Shown here in pieces: positions 52,464-62,005 of a stretch of 64,000 bases of DNA. Numbering within the stretch: the stretch's first letter is position 1; every line of letters starts with the position of its first letter. The DNA is from an uncultured Desulfovibrio sp. (GTDB taxonomy: Bacteria; Desulfobacterota; Desulfovibrionia; Desulfovibrionales; Desulfovibrionaceae), in contig NZ_CAJUBO010000008.1 of assembly GCF_910584445.1 (NCBI RefSeq), positions 1-64,000 on the forward strand, read 5' to 3'. The position numbers and the translations under genes were made by a program. A model generated the notes under the pieces. It saw nothing but the letters and a program-made list of their open reading frames with translations. It ran no database searches and had not been told where the DNA came from.

Positions 52464-53738
52464 CTATGTGGGCAAGGCCTCGCGCATTGCCCTGTACGCC
52501 GCCAGGGCTTCGGGGAATGGCGCGAGCGCCCGCTCCAGCACGCCCTGCCCGAGGGAAAGCGCAAGCCCGTAGTTGGTCATGGGAAGATCCGCCGCGCGGG
52601 CGGCGGCCATGCGCTCCAGCATCTGGCGGCGCGTGATGACGCAGCCGCCGCAGTGGATGACGGCCTTTGTCCCGGCGGGATAGGCAAAGAACTCCGTGCC
52701 CGCGGCCATCACCACATGCACGTCGCCGCCCGCCAGCGCGCGCAGCAGACGCGGCAGCTTGACGCGGCCGATGTCGTCCGCCTGGGGATGGTGGGAACAG
52801 CCCTCCTGGATGACCACGGTCTCGCCGGGCGCGAGCCGTTCAAGGGCGGCCGCGCCGGCGGCCAGCGTCGTGAGGTCGCCCTTGAGGCGGGCCATGAGGA
52901 TGGAAAACGTGGTCAGCGGCACCCGCGGCGGCGTGGCGGCCACTGTTTCGCGCACCACCTGCGAATCGCAGACCACGAGATCCGGCGCGGCATTCAGCCG
53001 TTGCAGGGCGCCCGGATATTCCTCCGGTGTCGTCACAAGGCAGATGCCGCGCGCATCCAGACAATCGCGGATGGTCTGCACCTGCGGCTGGATGAGGCGC
53101 CCCTTGGGCGCGCCGGAATCCAGCGGCACCACCAGCGCCACCAGGCCCCCCGCGGGCAGCAGGCCTTCAAGAAGCGGCGGCTGGCGCAGGGCCGCATCAG
53201 GAAGGATGCGCGCAAGTTCCGCCACCACGGCCGCCATACCGGTCCCGGCCCTGGCGGACACACTGAGCCGGCGCCGCCCCTCCATGGCAGGCGGCTCTTC
53301 GTCCCCAAGATCCGCCTTGTTGCAGAGCACCACATAGGGAATGCTCCGCGCGTCCAGCACGGCGGCGACCTCCCGTTCCGGCGCTTCCCACAGCCCCCGG
53401 TCCGTCACGAGCAGCACGGCATCCACACCGCGCAGCGCGGTCAGGGTGCGCTCCACGCGTAGGCGGCCAAGGTCGCCCTCATCGTCGATGCCGGCCGTGT
53501 CCAGCAGGACCACAGGCCCGAGCGGGGCCAGCTCCATGGTCTTGGCGACGGGATCGGTCGTGGTGCCGGGCGTTTCCGAGACGATGGAAACGGCCTGCCC
53601 CGCCAGGGCGTTGAGCAGCGCGGACTTCCCCGCATTGCGGCGCCCCACCAGAGCGATATGCGGGCGCAGCCCCCGGGGCGCGCCCCGGCCTTCCTCCACG
53701 CCCCGCCGGGCATCGCGCGGACATTCAGGCGCGGCCAT
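52464..53738 (-). CDS. hydF: [FeFe]-hydrogenase H-cluster maturation GTPase HydF
   Basis: 424 residues. GTPase domain with Walker A GRRNAGKS (33-40), G3 DTAG (80-83) and G4 NKAD (140-143), then a dimerisation domain and the cluster-binding domain with C314-x-H316 (EGCSHH) and C363-x2-C366 (HCGGC). It scaffolds the 2Fe precursor made by HydE and HydG and delivers it to hydrogenase. GGGAGAAGAACG precedes ATG 53738. Overlaps the upstream dedA-family gene by 14 bp. hydG lies 2 kb away on the other strand; hydE is absent here. Confidence 0.95.
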   Translation of the reverse strand: MAAPECPRDARRGVEEGRGAPRGLRPHIALVGRRNAGKSALLNALAGQAVSIVSETPGTTTDPVAKTMELAPLGPVVLLDTAGIDDEGDLGRLRVERTLTALRGVDAVLLVTDRGLWEAPEREVAAVLDARSIPYVVLCNKADLGDEEPPAMEGRRRLSVSARAGTGMAAVVAELARILPDAALRQPPLLEGLLPAGGLVALVVPLDSGAPKGRLIQPQVQTIRDCLDARGICLVTTPEEYPGALQRLNAAPDLVVCDSQVVRETVAATPPRVPLTTFSILMARLKGDLTTLAAGAAALERLAPGETVVIQEGCSHHPQADDIGRVKLPRLLRALAGGDVHVVMAAGTEFFAYPAGTKAVIHCGGCVITRRQMLERMAAARAADLPMTNYGLALSLGQGVLERALAPFPEALAAYRAMREALPT

Positions 53739-54405
53739 CGTTCTTCTCCCGCGGGCTGGAAGCGTCCTTTCCGCGTCCCAGCCAGGCGCGGAGGAACTCG
53801 ATGCAGACCGGCATGACCGAGAGCAGGATGATGGCATAGACGATGAGGCTGAAATTTTCCCGGACCCACGTCAGGTTCCCGAGAAAGAAGCCGGCGGACA
53901 CGAGCGCCCCCACCCAGAGCAGACAGCCGATGATGTTATAAAAGAAAAACACGGCCGGGTTCATCAGGGCGATGCCGGCCACAAAGGGGGCGAAGGTACG
54001 CACAATGGGGATGAACCGCGCAAGCACGATGGCCTTGCCGCCATGGCGTTCGTAGAAATGATGCGCCTTGAGCAGGTATTCCTTCCTGATGAAACGGCTG
54101 TCACGCGAAAAGATGGGCGGACCCACATGGCGGCCGATGCAGTAGTTCACGGCATCTCCGCTGATGCCTGCCGCCAGAAGGACGAGCATGACTTCGGGGT
54201 AGCCCATCAGTCCGGCGCCGGCCACCACGCCGGACGCGAAAAGCAGGGAATCGCCGGGCAGAAACGGCGTGACCACCAGCCCGGTCTCGCAAAAAACGAT
54301 GACGAACAGGATGGCATAGATCCACAGGCCATATTGTTCCACCAGCTCAAAAAGGTGGACGTCGATGTGGAGCACGAAATCCAGAAAATAGCTCAGCGTT
54401 TCCAT
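53725..54405 (-). CDS. DedA family membrane protein
   Basis: 226 residues with about five to six membrane helices. DedA/SNARE-associated hallmarks: FCETGLVVTPFLPGDSLLFASG (with the conserved E and PG-D), FYERHGGKAIVLARFIPIVRTFAPFVAG, and FFFYNIIGCLLWV. DedA proteins flip undecaprenyl-phosphate or phosphatidylethanolamine-type lipids. AGGAG lies about 10 bases before the ATG at 54405. It ends inside hydF, so both are one transcript, though no functional link is known. Confidence 0.9.
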   Translation of the reverse strand: METLSYFLDFVLHIDVHLFELVEQYGLWIYAILFVIVFCETGLVVTPFLPGDSLLFASGVVAGAGLMGYPEVMLVLLAAGISGDAVNYCIGRHVGPPIFSRDSRFIRKEYLLKAHHFYERHGGKAIVLARFIPIVRTFAPFVAGIALMNPAVFFFYNIIGCLLWVGALVSAGFFLGNLTWVRENFSLIVYAIILLSVMPVCIEFLRAWLGRGKDASSPREKNDGRA

Positions 54406-54543
54406 CCGCCAGCATCTCCTCTCCAGAGAGCAGGATCTCTGTCCCGCGCGGGCCGGGACATGCGAAACCGGGGCGACACCCGTCATCGGGACGCCCCCAC
54501 TTGCCTCTTGTACCCCAGCGGCGGCTGTGGCACAACAGGCGGC

Positions 54544-55698
54544 ATGCGATCCCCCTTCTGGCTGCGGCATATCCTGGGCGCCCTGGCCGCGGTCCTGCTG
54601 CTCCTGCCCCCCTGCGCGGGACATGCCGCCGAAGCATACAAGCCTGCCTTCCGCACGCTTGGCGAAGCGCTGACCGAGCCTCCCCTGCGGCTGGACATCA
54701 ATGTCTGGTATCCGGGGACCCGGCAGCCGCGCGAACTCAGGTACACGCCCTGGACACTGTATGCCGCGCGCAACGGCCGCCCGGCGGAAGGGCGTTTTCC
54801 CCTGCTCCTGCTTTCGCACGCAACGCCCGGGACGCGATTCTCCTACCATGACACTGCCGCCCGCCTCGCGGCCAGGGGATTTGTCGTGGCAGCTCCGGCC
54901 CACGCCCATGACAGCATGCACAACATGGACGACCTTTTCACCTGGCCGCAACTGGAGAATCGCACAAAGGAACTGTCGGCCACCATCCGCATCCTGCTGG
55001 AGGACAAGGAACTCGCCGCCTGCATCGATCCGGGGCGCATCGGCGTGCTCGGTTTCGGCACCGGCGCCACGGCGGCCCTGCTCCTTGGCGGAGCGCTCCC
55101 CGATTGCGCCCCATGGTCCGGCTACTGCGCCAGGGCTGGCGCCGGGGACGCCTATTGCGATCCCTGGGTCAGGGAAAAAATCGACGCCATGTGCGCGGCC
55201 TTTCCCCTCGGGCGCAGCCCGGCCGATCCGCGCATCAGGGCCGTGGCCGCCGTGGCGCCGGGGTATGGCATGCTGTTCGGACCCACGTCGTTCCGCCATT
55301 TTTATCCGCCGCTCCTGCTGGTAGTGGCGGGCGCGGAGAAACTGGACAGGGCCGAACTCCATGCCGGGTCCATCGCGCGGGTGCCGGGGCTGAAGGCGAC
55401 GGTGCTGGAACTTCCGCAGGCGGACACAGGCGCGCTCATGGCCCCCTGTCCGCCCCGCATCGCTTCGGAACTTCCCGAACTCTGCCTTTCGGTGACTCCT
55501 GAAACGCGCGCCGCCCTGGCACACCGGCTCGACGGCGCACTGGCGGAATTCTTCCTGCGCCATCTCGGCAGCAGCGCTCATGTGCCGGTCATCCCGGCGC
55601 CTCCGGATCTCACGCCCCCCGCGCCAAAGGCTCCGGCGCCCGCCGCCCCGGCCAGGCCCCAGAAACGCCGCGCCCGCCACCACCGCGCGCCCTCCTGA
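54544..55698 (+). CDS. Exported alpha/beta-hydrolase-like protein lacking the nucleophile serine
   Basis: 384 residues. Signal peptide (hydrophobic 9-24, cut near AGHAAEA at 25-31). The body follows dienelactone hydrolase/PAF-acetylhydrolase-like proteins: LDINVWYPG, LLLLSHATPGTRFSY, GFVVAAPAHAHD, and the nucleophile-elbow position at 170-174. That elbow reads GFGTG instead of GxSxG, so the usual catalytic serine is missing. Cysteine-rich loop DCAPWSGYCARAGAGDAYC and a Pro/Ala-rich basic tail are present. Non-catalytic binding or a different mechanism is possible. ATG 54544 has no strong ribosome site. Confidence 0.72.
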   Translation: MRSPFWLRHILGALAAVLLLLPPCAGHAAEAYKPAFRTLGEALTEPPLRLDINVWYPGTRQPRELRYTPWTLYAARNGRPAEGRFPLLLLSHATPGTRFSYHDTAARLAARGFVVAAPAHAHDSMHNMDDLFTWPQLENRTKELSATIRILLEDKELAACIDPGRIGVLGFGTGATAALLLGGALPDCAPWSGYCARAGAGDAYCDPWVREKIDAMCAAFPLGRSPADPRIRAVAAVAPGYGMLFGPTSFRHFYPPLLLVVAGAEKLDRAELHAGSIARVPGLKATVLELPQADTGALMAPCPPRIASELPELCLSVTPETRAALAHRLDGALAEFFLRHLGSSAHVPVIPAPPDLTPPAPKAPAPAAPARPQKRRARHHRAPS

Positions 55699-55836
55699 CG
55701 CGCGGCGCGCCTGCGGCGCCTTTTCCCGACTGGCGTTTTTTTCCACGGCATGCTAGAGTGCCGCCACCGCAGAGACGTCCATCTCTCCCGCAGCGCTGGC
55801 TGCGGGTTCACCTCTTGCCACTCCTGAGGATGCATT

Positions 55837-57240
55837 ATGCCCGGCACATCTCCGTCCGCTTCCGCCTCGTCCTGGCTGGACCCCGTCGCCCTCGAAACGG
55901 CGCTTGCCCGTGAAAGCGCGCCCGAAACGGCCGTGGTGCGCGAAATCCTTGATAAGTCCCTGGCACTGGAACCGCTGGGTCCCGACGAGATCGTGGCCCT
56001 GCTCCGGGTGCGGAAACCGGAGGATATGAAGCTCATCTTCGGCACCGCGGACCTGGTCAAGCAAAAGGTCTATGGCGACCGCATCGTGCTCACGGCACCG
56101 CTCCATATCAGCAATACCTGTGCCAGCGAATGCCGGTACTGCGCCTCCCGCAAGGGCAACACCGCCATCCAGCGCAAGCGCCTGGACCAGGCGGAACTGC
56201 GCGAGGCGGCGCGCAAGCTCATCCGGCAGGGGCACAAACGCGTGGTGCTGGTCAGCGGCCAGAGCACGAGCGCCGATGTGGAATACTGGGCCGAAGCCGT
56301 CGATGCCCTGCACCGCCTTTTTGACGGCATGGGGGAGATCCGCCGGGTCAATCTGGATCTCGGCGTCCTCACCGCCGAGGAATACGCGCTGCTGCGGCGC
56401 ACCGAAGCCGGAACGGTCAATATCTATCAGGAGACCTACCACGAGGCGAGCTACCACAACGCCCATCCCGGCGGTCCCAAAAGCGACTTCGCCGGCCGGC
56501 TGCTCGGCCCGGAGACGGCGCTCAGGGCCGGAATGACCGATGTGGGGCTGGGGCTTGCCCTGGGCCTGGGTCCCTGGGAATTCGACCTGCTCGCCCTGGC
56601 GGCCCATGCCGCCCATCTTGCCCGCGAATACGGCGCAGGCGGCCGCACGGTCAACCTGCACCGCGTGCGTCCCGCGCCCGGTTGCGACTTCCAGCCGCCC
56701 TACGCCATGAATGACGAGGACTTCCTGCGCTGTGTCGCCATCACGCGGCTTGCCATTCCCTACACGGGCATTTTGCTGACCACGCGCGAACCCGCCGGGC
56801 TTTGGCGCGCGGCCTGCAATACGGGCTGTTCGCAACTGCTCACCGGCAGCGTCGCCAACCCCTATGAAAGCTGGACGGACGCGCCCGGTGAAAAGGCGCC
56901 CTTCCCCATCGGCGAAGACTGCCACCTCGACGAGGTCGTGCGTTTCCTCCTGGAGGAGGCCCGGCACCTGCCCTCCTTCTGCACGGCCTGCCCGCGCCTT
57001 GGCCGCAGCGGCAAGGAGTTCATCTCCCTTGTCCGCGGGGGGAACATCAAATCCCAGTGCGGGCCGAACTCCATGGCATCGTTCATGGAATTCCTCATCA
57101 ACTATGCGACGCCCTATACGCGTCAGCTTGGCGAAAAGGTCATCGCCGAAAAGCTGGAGCAGCTCGCCGAGCATGAGCGCGGCGCGGCCGAGCGGCTCCT
57201 CCAGAAGGTGCGTTCGGGCCGCATGGACGAATTCATCTAG
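55837..57240 (+). CDS. hydG: [FeFe]-hydrogenase H-cluster radical SAM maturase HydG
   Basis: 467 residues. Radical SAM motif C95-x3-C99-x2-C102 (CASECRYC), a TIM barrel, and the C-terminal cluster cysteines C382, C385 and C408 (FCTACPRLGRSG ... SQCGPNS) that separate HydG from ThiH. It splits tyrosine to give the CO and CN ligands of the H-cluster. A TGCTAGAGT element about 85 bases upstream may be an extended -10. Downstream, 113 bp later, a large unknown membrane protein is encoded. Confidence 0.96.
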   Translation: MPGTSPSASASSWLDPVALETALARESAPETAVVREILDKSLALEPLGPDEIVALLRVRKPEDMKLIFGTADLVKQKVYGDRIVLTAPLHISNTCASECRYCASRKGNTAIQRKRLDQAELREAARKLIRQGHKRVVLVSGQSTSADVEYWAEAVDALHRLFDGMGEIRRVNLDLGVLTAEEYALLRRTEAGTVNIYQETYHEASYHNAHPGGPKSDFAGRLLGPETALRAGMTDVGLGLALGLGPWEFDLLALAAHAAHLAREYGAGGRTVNLHRVRPAPGCDFQPPYAMNDEDFLRCVAITRLAIPYTGILLTTREPAGLWRAACNTGCSQLLTGSVANPYESWTDAPGEKAPFPIGEDCHLDEVVRFLLEEARHLPSFCTACPRLGRSGKEFISLVRGGNIKSQCGPNSMASFMEFLINYATPYTRQLGEKVIAEKLEQLAEHERGAAERLLQKVRSGRMDEFI

Positions 57241-57353
57241 CAAAACGAGGACCTCTTTCGGGGCGCGTCGCGGGGCTTTCTGCCGCCGGGGCGCGCCCCG
57301 GCAAATTTCTGCCAGTGATCCTTTCATCACGGCGGCCAGCAAGGGGGCACGGC

Positions 57354-60300
57354 GTGGCGGAACGTTGGAGCGATATTTACTTTGACAAGCAGGACAAGGA
57401 CATCCTTTCCCTTGTCAACCGTATTCTTGATTCGCGTACCGGCCCATCCGATGACGGTCTTTTTGACCCCAACCTCCATCCGCACGGCATCAAGGAGCTG
57501 GCCGCCACGCCGGTGGCGCGCATGGCCTACGCGGTCATCAATCTCCTCCGCAATCTGGAGGTGGGCGACGCGCAGGCCCGCGACAGGCTCCTTGCCCTTG
57601 AAGTCCTCTACGACGAGGTGCTCAACAGCGCCCATTCGCTCCTGCGGCGCAATACCGCGCGTGTCCTCATGCAGATCATGAAAGACATGGTGCGCGCCCA
57701 TGGCGACCGGCTGACACAGCTCAAGCTGGCCCATGATTTCCGGCGCACGGCGCAGGGCACGCCGCGCATCGTGCGGCACATGCTCGCCCGCTATCACCTG
57801 CCGGAAATGCCCGAGGAGTGGAACCAGATCGCCTTTGACGACCATGTGTACGATGCCAATACCAAGGGCCGCAAAACGCCCACGCATCTCATCATGGACG
57901 CCTGGATCAAGGGCCTCCGCGACATTACCATCGGATATGAATACTGGGTGCCGCCGGATGCGGCGCGCGAGATCCTCCGGGCAGCGGAGATCACCGGCAT
58001 CACCGTGCGTATCGGTATCGAATACCAGGTGCTTTTTCACGGGCGCTATGCGCGCCTGTTCTGGATCCCGCGCGGTTTCAGCTCCAACGAGGACTTCCTG
58101 GAATTTCTCCATAATCCCAAGCTCGCGGAGATGATGAAGCGCGGCAAGGAAGTCCTGGCCTGGAAAAAGGAGCGCATCCTCAACATCCTCAACGCCTGGA
58201 ACGAACAATCGCGGCCCACCCTGGCCGCCGCCTGGGGCGTGGATGTGCCCCCCCTTGACCCCCGGGAGTTTCTCCGCTTTGTGGGCCGGGGGCAGCCCTC
58301 CATGCACCATCTGTCCGAATGTCTCCACCGGCATGTGCTGCCCGCCGCCCGGGAACGGGCGCAACGGCTGGCGCACAGCGGTTCCTCGGACCCTGCCGTC
58401 GCTGAGGAGCTTGCCGCCCTGGAAAATCTGAGCGCGGACATCATCGCCGATGAGTGGCTTGCCCCGGATACCCTCCCGAATGCGCGTGACGCGACCCTGT
58501 CAGGCTCCGAAAACATCCCGGAACTGCTGCGCCTCAGCCCGCAGGAGCTTGTGCGCGACCTTCAGGAACTCAATCCCGGCTATCGCCTCGTGCTTGGCCT
58601 CACGGACCTCCGGGTGGAAGATGTGGCGGAGGTGCTCTCCGATTGCCACGGCGCCATCACCCATCTGGAGATCTTCAACATGCGCGCCTGGCTTGAAGGG
58701 CGCCTGCATGACCTTGAGGCCATCGGCGAATTGCAGCGCGCCCTGAATCTCGGCCTCGGCCCGCGCGTCAAGCAGATGATCCGGCAGATGGGCCGCCATC
58801 TGGAACGCGAGGGCGATGAAGAGCGGGCCGCCAAGTTCCGGGACATCCTTCGCAATGTGCCCAAGCTCTGGGAGCATTATCGCCACAATCCGCTCAGGTC
58901 CCGCCTGGGCACAAGCTCCGGCGGCCGCCGCTCCTTCGGCATGGGACTCGTGCTCAGGGAAACGCTGCCCCACCGCGCCCTGGCCGAACTCAAGCGCAAA
59001 CCGCAGCAGGTGCGGCCCATTCCCCTCTGTTCACCCGTGGAAGAGACCGAGGTTTTCCGCGAACCGGAAAATCCGACGTTCTGGCAACGACTGGGGGCGT
59101 ACTTCCGCCGCCTCCCCGGCTGCCGCCATCTGGGCATGGAACGCAAGCGGGAATGGGAAACCGCCAGTGAATACTGCCGCATCTGCAAAAACGGCAATAT
59201 CGCCAATCTGGGCGGACTCAACCAGGCGCGCCAGAACGACCTGCTCGGCGCCGGCAACTCCCGTGGGCAAACACGGCTCGGCCTGTCCTACCTCAACAGT
59301 GCCATCAGCAACTGGCTCAAGGTGCTCCTCGGCTTCATCCCCGCCTTTTTTTCCTTCCTCTACACCCAGGACTGGTGGTTCCTCGCCTGGTTCGGCACCT
59401 TTATCTGGTTCGGCATCACGGGTGTCCGCAATGTCGTGCAGATGATGTTTGCCGCCAATGGCTTTTCCAGAGGCACGCTCGTCCACTGGAAGGAACAGGT
59501 GAGCATCAGCCGTCTTTGCGATTCGCTGATGTACACGGGCATTTCCGTCCTTCTGCTCGAAGTCATGGTGCGCGTCTGGCTGCTTCAGGACGGCCTTGGC
59601 GTTTCCGTGGAGAACAATCCGACCCTCGTCTTCACGGTGCTCAATATCGTCAACGGTTTTTACATCTGCGCGCACAATGTTTTTCGCGGGTTCCCCAAGG
59701 AAGCGGCCATCGGCAACTTCTTCCGCAGCGGTCTGGCGATTCCGGTCTCCTCGTTCTATGATTTCATGCTCTTCAAGCTCCTCCTGTTCGTGGGGGTCGC
59801 CCAGCCCGAACTCTATCTTGTGCCGAGCGCGGCCGTGGTCTCCAAGATGGCGTCCGACACGGTGGCGGCCATCATCGAGGGCTATGCCGACAGCCAGGTC
59901 AATCTGCGTATGCGCCGCTGGGACTACAAGAGCAAGATCGCCAACGTCTTTGCCTGCTATACGCGCCTGGAACTGCTCTTTCCCCAGGAAGACGCGCTGG
60001 TCATGCTGGCGCGGCCGGGCGGACTCAAGGGGCACGGCGGCTCCAGGGGGCGGGAGCTGGAACGGGCGTTCATCATCAATGCTCTGGATCTCATGTATTT
60101 CTGGTACTATCAGCCACGCGCCCAGGAAGCGTTCCGCAAAATGCTTGTCTCCATGCCTGATGCGGACCGCCATGTCCTGGCCCGCGCCCAGCTGGTGCTC
60201 ACCCGGGAACGCGAGATCAGTCAGATGCTGGTGGATGGCCTGCTCGGGCGCAATTTCTCGCCGCCGCTGGCCTTTTTCCTCAGCCGTCACAAGCAGTATC

Positions 60301-60383
60301 TGCGCCAGATGAGCAAGCTGTGCCGCCCACCACGCCAACAGCGCGGCCAGCATCAGGCGTACGCCCATACAACGGCGGCATAG
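57354..60383 (+). CDS. Large unknown membrane protein downstream of hydG
   Basis: 1009 residues; no family recognised with certainty. N-terminal soluble half: helical (about 1-140), then an alpha/beta segment (about 140-290) with FDDHVYDANTKGRKTPTHLI, IGYEYWVPPDAAREILRAA and RIGIEYQVLFHGRYA, loosely recalling PHP/TIM-barrel hydrolases. A helical middle follows (about 290-560), with a C-x2-C (CRICKNG). The C-terminal half has about five to seven membrane helices between roughly 640 and 850, then a soluble tail ending in an Arg/Gln/His-rich stretch. GTG 57354 is preferred (AGGGGG upstream). Ends before a strong terminator. Confidence 0.75.
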   Translation: MAERWSDIYFDKQDKDILSLVNRILDSRTGPSDDGLFDPNLHPHGIKELAATPVARMAYAVINLLRNLEVGDAQARDRLLALEVLYDEVLNSAHSLLRRNTARVLMQIMKDMVRAHGDRLTQLKLAHDFRRTAQGTPRIVRHMLARYHLPEMPEEWNQIAFDDHVYDANTKGRKTPTHLIMDAWIKGLRDITIGYEYWVPPDAAREILRAAEITGITVRIGIEYQVLFHGRYARLFWIPRGFSSNEDFLEFLHNPKLAEMMKRGKEVLAWKKERILNILNAWNEQSRPTLAAAWGVDVPPLDPREFLRFVGRGQPSMHHLSECLHRHVLPAARERAQRLAHSGSSDPAVAEELAALENLSADIIADEWLAPDTLPNARDATLSGSENIPELLRLSPQELVRDLQELNPGYRLVLGLTDLRVEDVAEVLSDCHGAITHLEIFNMRAWLEGRLHDLEAIGELQRALNLGLGPRVKQMIRQMGRHLEREGDEERAAKFRDILRNVPKLWEHYRHNPLRSRLGTSSGGRRSFGMGLVLRETLPHRALAELKRKPQQVRPIPLCSPVEETEVFREPENPTFWQRLGAYFRRLPGCRHLGMERKREWETASEYCRICKNGNIANLGGLNQARQNDLLGAGNSRGQTRLGLSYLNSAISNWLKVLLGFIPAFFSFLYTQDWWFLAWFGTFIWFGITGVRNVVQMMFAANGFSRGTLVHWKEQVSISRLCDSLMYTGISVLLLEVMVRVWLLQDGLGVSVENNPTLVFTVLNIVNGFYICAHNVFRGFPKEAAIGNFFRSGLAIPVSSFYDFMLFKLLLFVGVAQPELYLVPSAAVVSKMASDTVAAIIEGYADSQVNLRMRRWDYKSKIANVFACYTRLELLFPQEDALVMLARPGGLKGHGGSRGRELERAFIINALDLMYFWYYQPRAQEAFRKMLVSMPDADRHVLARAQLVLTREREISQMLVDGLLGRNFSPPLAFFLSRHKQYLRQMSKLCRPPRQQRGQHQAYAHTTAA

Positions 60384-60469
60384 GGCATTCGTCGTTTCGG
60401 CTTCCTCAACAAGGCGGGGGTCTGCGGCTTCAGGAAAGATGCCGGAGGTACGGCCTCTGGCGAAAAAAA

Positions 60470-60496
60470 GGGACCTCCGCGTCACCGGGAGGTCCC
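60470..60496. terminator. Strong bidirectional terminator
   Basis: Perfect 9-bp arms GGGACCTCC / GGAGGTCCC, 9-base loop, preceded by seven A and followed by eight T. It serves both the 1009-residue gene (+) and the M23 peptidase gene (-), which converge here. Confidence 0.92.
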
Positions 60497-60522
60497 TTTT
60501 TTTTCGCGTTCCGCGCCGCCGC

Positions 60523-61854
60523 TCAACGGCCGCCGAAAAACTCCAGACCGATCCTTTCAACGATATTGTCCCGGATCCACTTGGGGTCGATCCATTCAAG
60601 CGGCGTGACTTCCACGCCGCCCACCAGCATGCCGAAGTGCAGATGATCCCCGAAGGCGAGACCGGTGCTGCCGGTGCGGCCGATGATCTGCCCCTTGCTC
60701 ACCACCTTTCCGGCTTCTGTGAGCGTTTCGCTCAGGTGGGAATAGAGGGACATGACCCCCAGCCCATGGTCGATGACGATGAGATTGCCGTAAATGCCCA
60801 GTTCTGCCGTAAAAATGACACGGCCACTGTTGGCGGCGGGCACCTCCGCATTCCGCACGGAGGCCAGGTCGAAGCCGAGATGGAAGGATTCCCCCACCAG
60901 CTGGCCCTGATAGTGGAAGAAGCGATGATCCGCAAAGCCGGCGCGCGCCGCCGAGCGGGGCAGCCGCGAAAAAGCTCCGCGCCAGAGGATCGCGGCCGCC
61001 GTGTCCCGGCTGAGTTCGCGCAGGCTCTGCACATTGGCCGCGCGGACCTCATTATTGATATAGAGGTAACACTCCAGGGGATTGGCGGCCCCCGGCGCAA
61101 GGTGCCGCAGCTTGTTTTCCACCGCGAGGAGGAAGTTGTCCTTGAGTTCGAGGTTGTCGCTCTTGAAGGTGCGCTCAAACGCCATGACCGAAAGCCGGCT
61201 TTTGGTCGTATTGCCGGCAAGGTCCGTGGCCGTGATCTCGACGGCGTTCTTGTAGTCGCGGGCGGTCATCGTGTAGGGGAAGGGAAAGAAGCACAGGTAG
61301 CTGCCGTCCTTCTGGAGATAGCCCGGAACAAAATATCCGGCGACAAGAACGCCGCTGCGGCTCACCTCCTCGTCGATGGCATACCGGATGACCGCCGCGC
61401 CGCCGCGGCGCACGTTGGGCGGCAGCGTCTTTACGGAAATGCGCGGCGGCTGCGTATCCAGACGCATGGGCACAAGTTCGGTGCGGGTATTGCCCTGGCC
61501 GAAGCCCGCCAGCGAGCCGTCCGTCGCGCGGATCTCCAGCTCGAACGCCCCTTCGCGCAGTTGGGCGTCCTTGAGGGGAACGCTCACCGTGCGCTCGGGA
61601 AGATAGTCGTCAAAATGGCGGTTGAAGATGACATTGAGGACGTTGTTCTTGCGGATGCCCACCACCAGCGCACGGATGCCCGCCGGGTCCTTCATCCTGA
61701 TCTCAAGGACGGTCGCGGGCGAAACACGGCCCGTGGACGGCGAGATCTGAATGACGGGTCCGTCAAGATCCTTGAAAAAGACATAGCCGCCGACGGCCAG
61801 CGCCCCGATGACCAGGATCGCCAGCGCCGTGGACAGGATGCTTGAGGTACGCAT
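60523..61854 (-). CDS. M23 family metallopeptidase (LytM/DipM-like), membrane-anchored
   Basis: 443 residues. One N-terminal membrane helix (STALAILVIGALAVGGYVFF) anchors it facing the periplasm. Residues 30-260 form beta-sandwich-like domains (VIQISPSTGRVSPATVLEIR, ITATDLAGNT). The C-terminal M23 domain keeps the zinc ligands: HxxxD in SFHLGFDLAS and HxH in GDHLHFGM. It should cut peptidoglycan cross-bridges or regulate amidases. AAGGAG precedes ATG 61854. Divergent from pcm. Confidence 0.9.
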   Translation of the reverse strand: MRTSSILSTALAILVIGALAVGGYVFFKDLDGPVIQISPSTGRVSPATVLEIRMKDPAGIRALVVGIRKNNVLNVIFNRHFDDYLPERTVSVPLKDAQLREGAFELEIRATDGSLAGFGQGNTRTELVPMRLDTQPPRISVKTLPPNVRRGGAAVIRYAIDEEVSRSGVLVAGYFVPGYLQKDGSYLCFFPFPYTMTARDYKNAVEITATDLAGNTTKSRLSVMAFERTFKSDNLELKDNFLLAVENKLRHLAPGAANPLECYLYINNEVRAANVQSLRELSRDTAAAILWRGAFSRLPRSAARAGFADHRFFHYQGQLVGESFHLGFDLASVRNAEVPAANSGRVIFTAELGIYGNLIVIDHGLGVMSLYSHLSETLTEAGKVVSKGQIIGRTGSTGLAFGDHLHFGMLVGGVEVTPLEWIDPKWIRDNIVERIGLEFFGGR

Positions 61855-62005
61855 CGGCAACTCCTTGTGAGATGCGGCGATGGTCGCATACTGAGGCGAC
61901 TTTTTCAAGGCGGCGCGGGCCGCCGGACCCCGGCGCCCCGAAAATCATGGGCGCCCCGCGCGGCACATTGACTTGGAGCGAAAAATCTGTTCTCACTTCC
62001 CGCAT

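Noticed and set aside
57286..57301. 16-bp perfect palindrome CCGGGGCGCGCCCCGG after hydG
   Set aside because: Short, pure GC, no T-run and no loop; such palindromes are expected in DNA of this composition.
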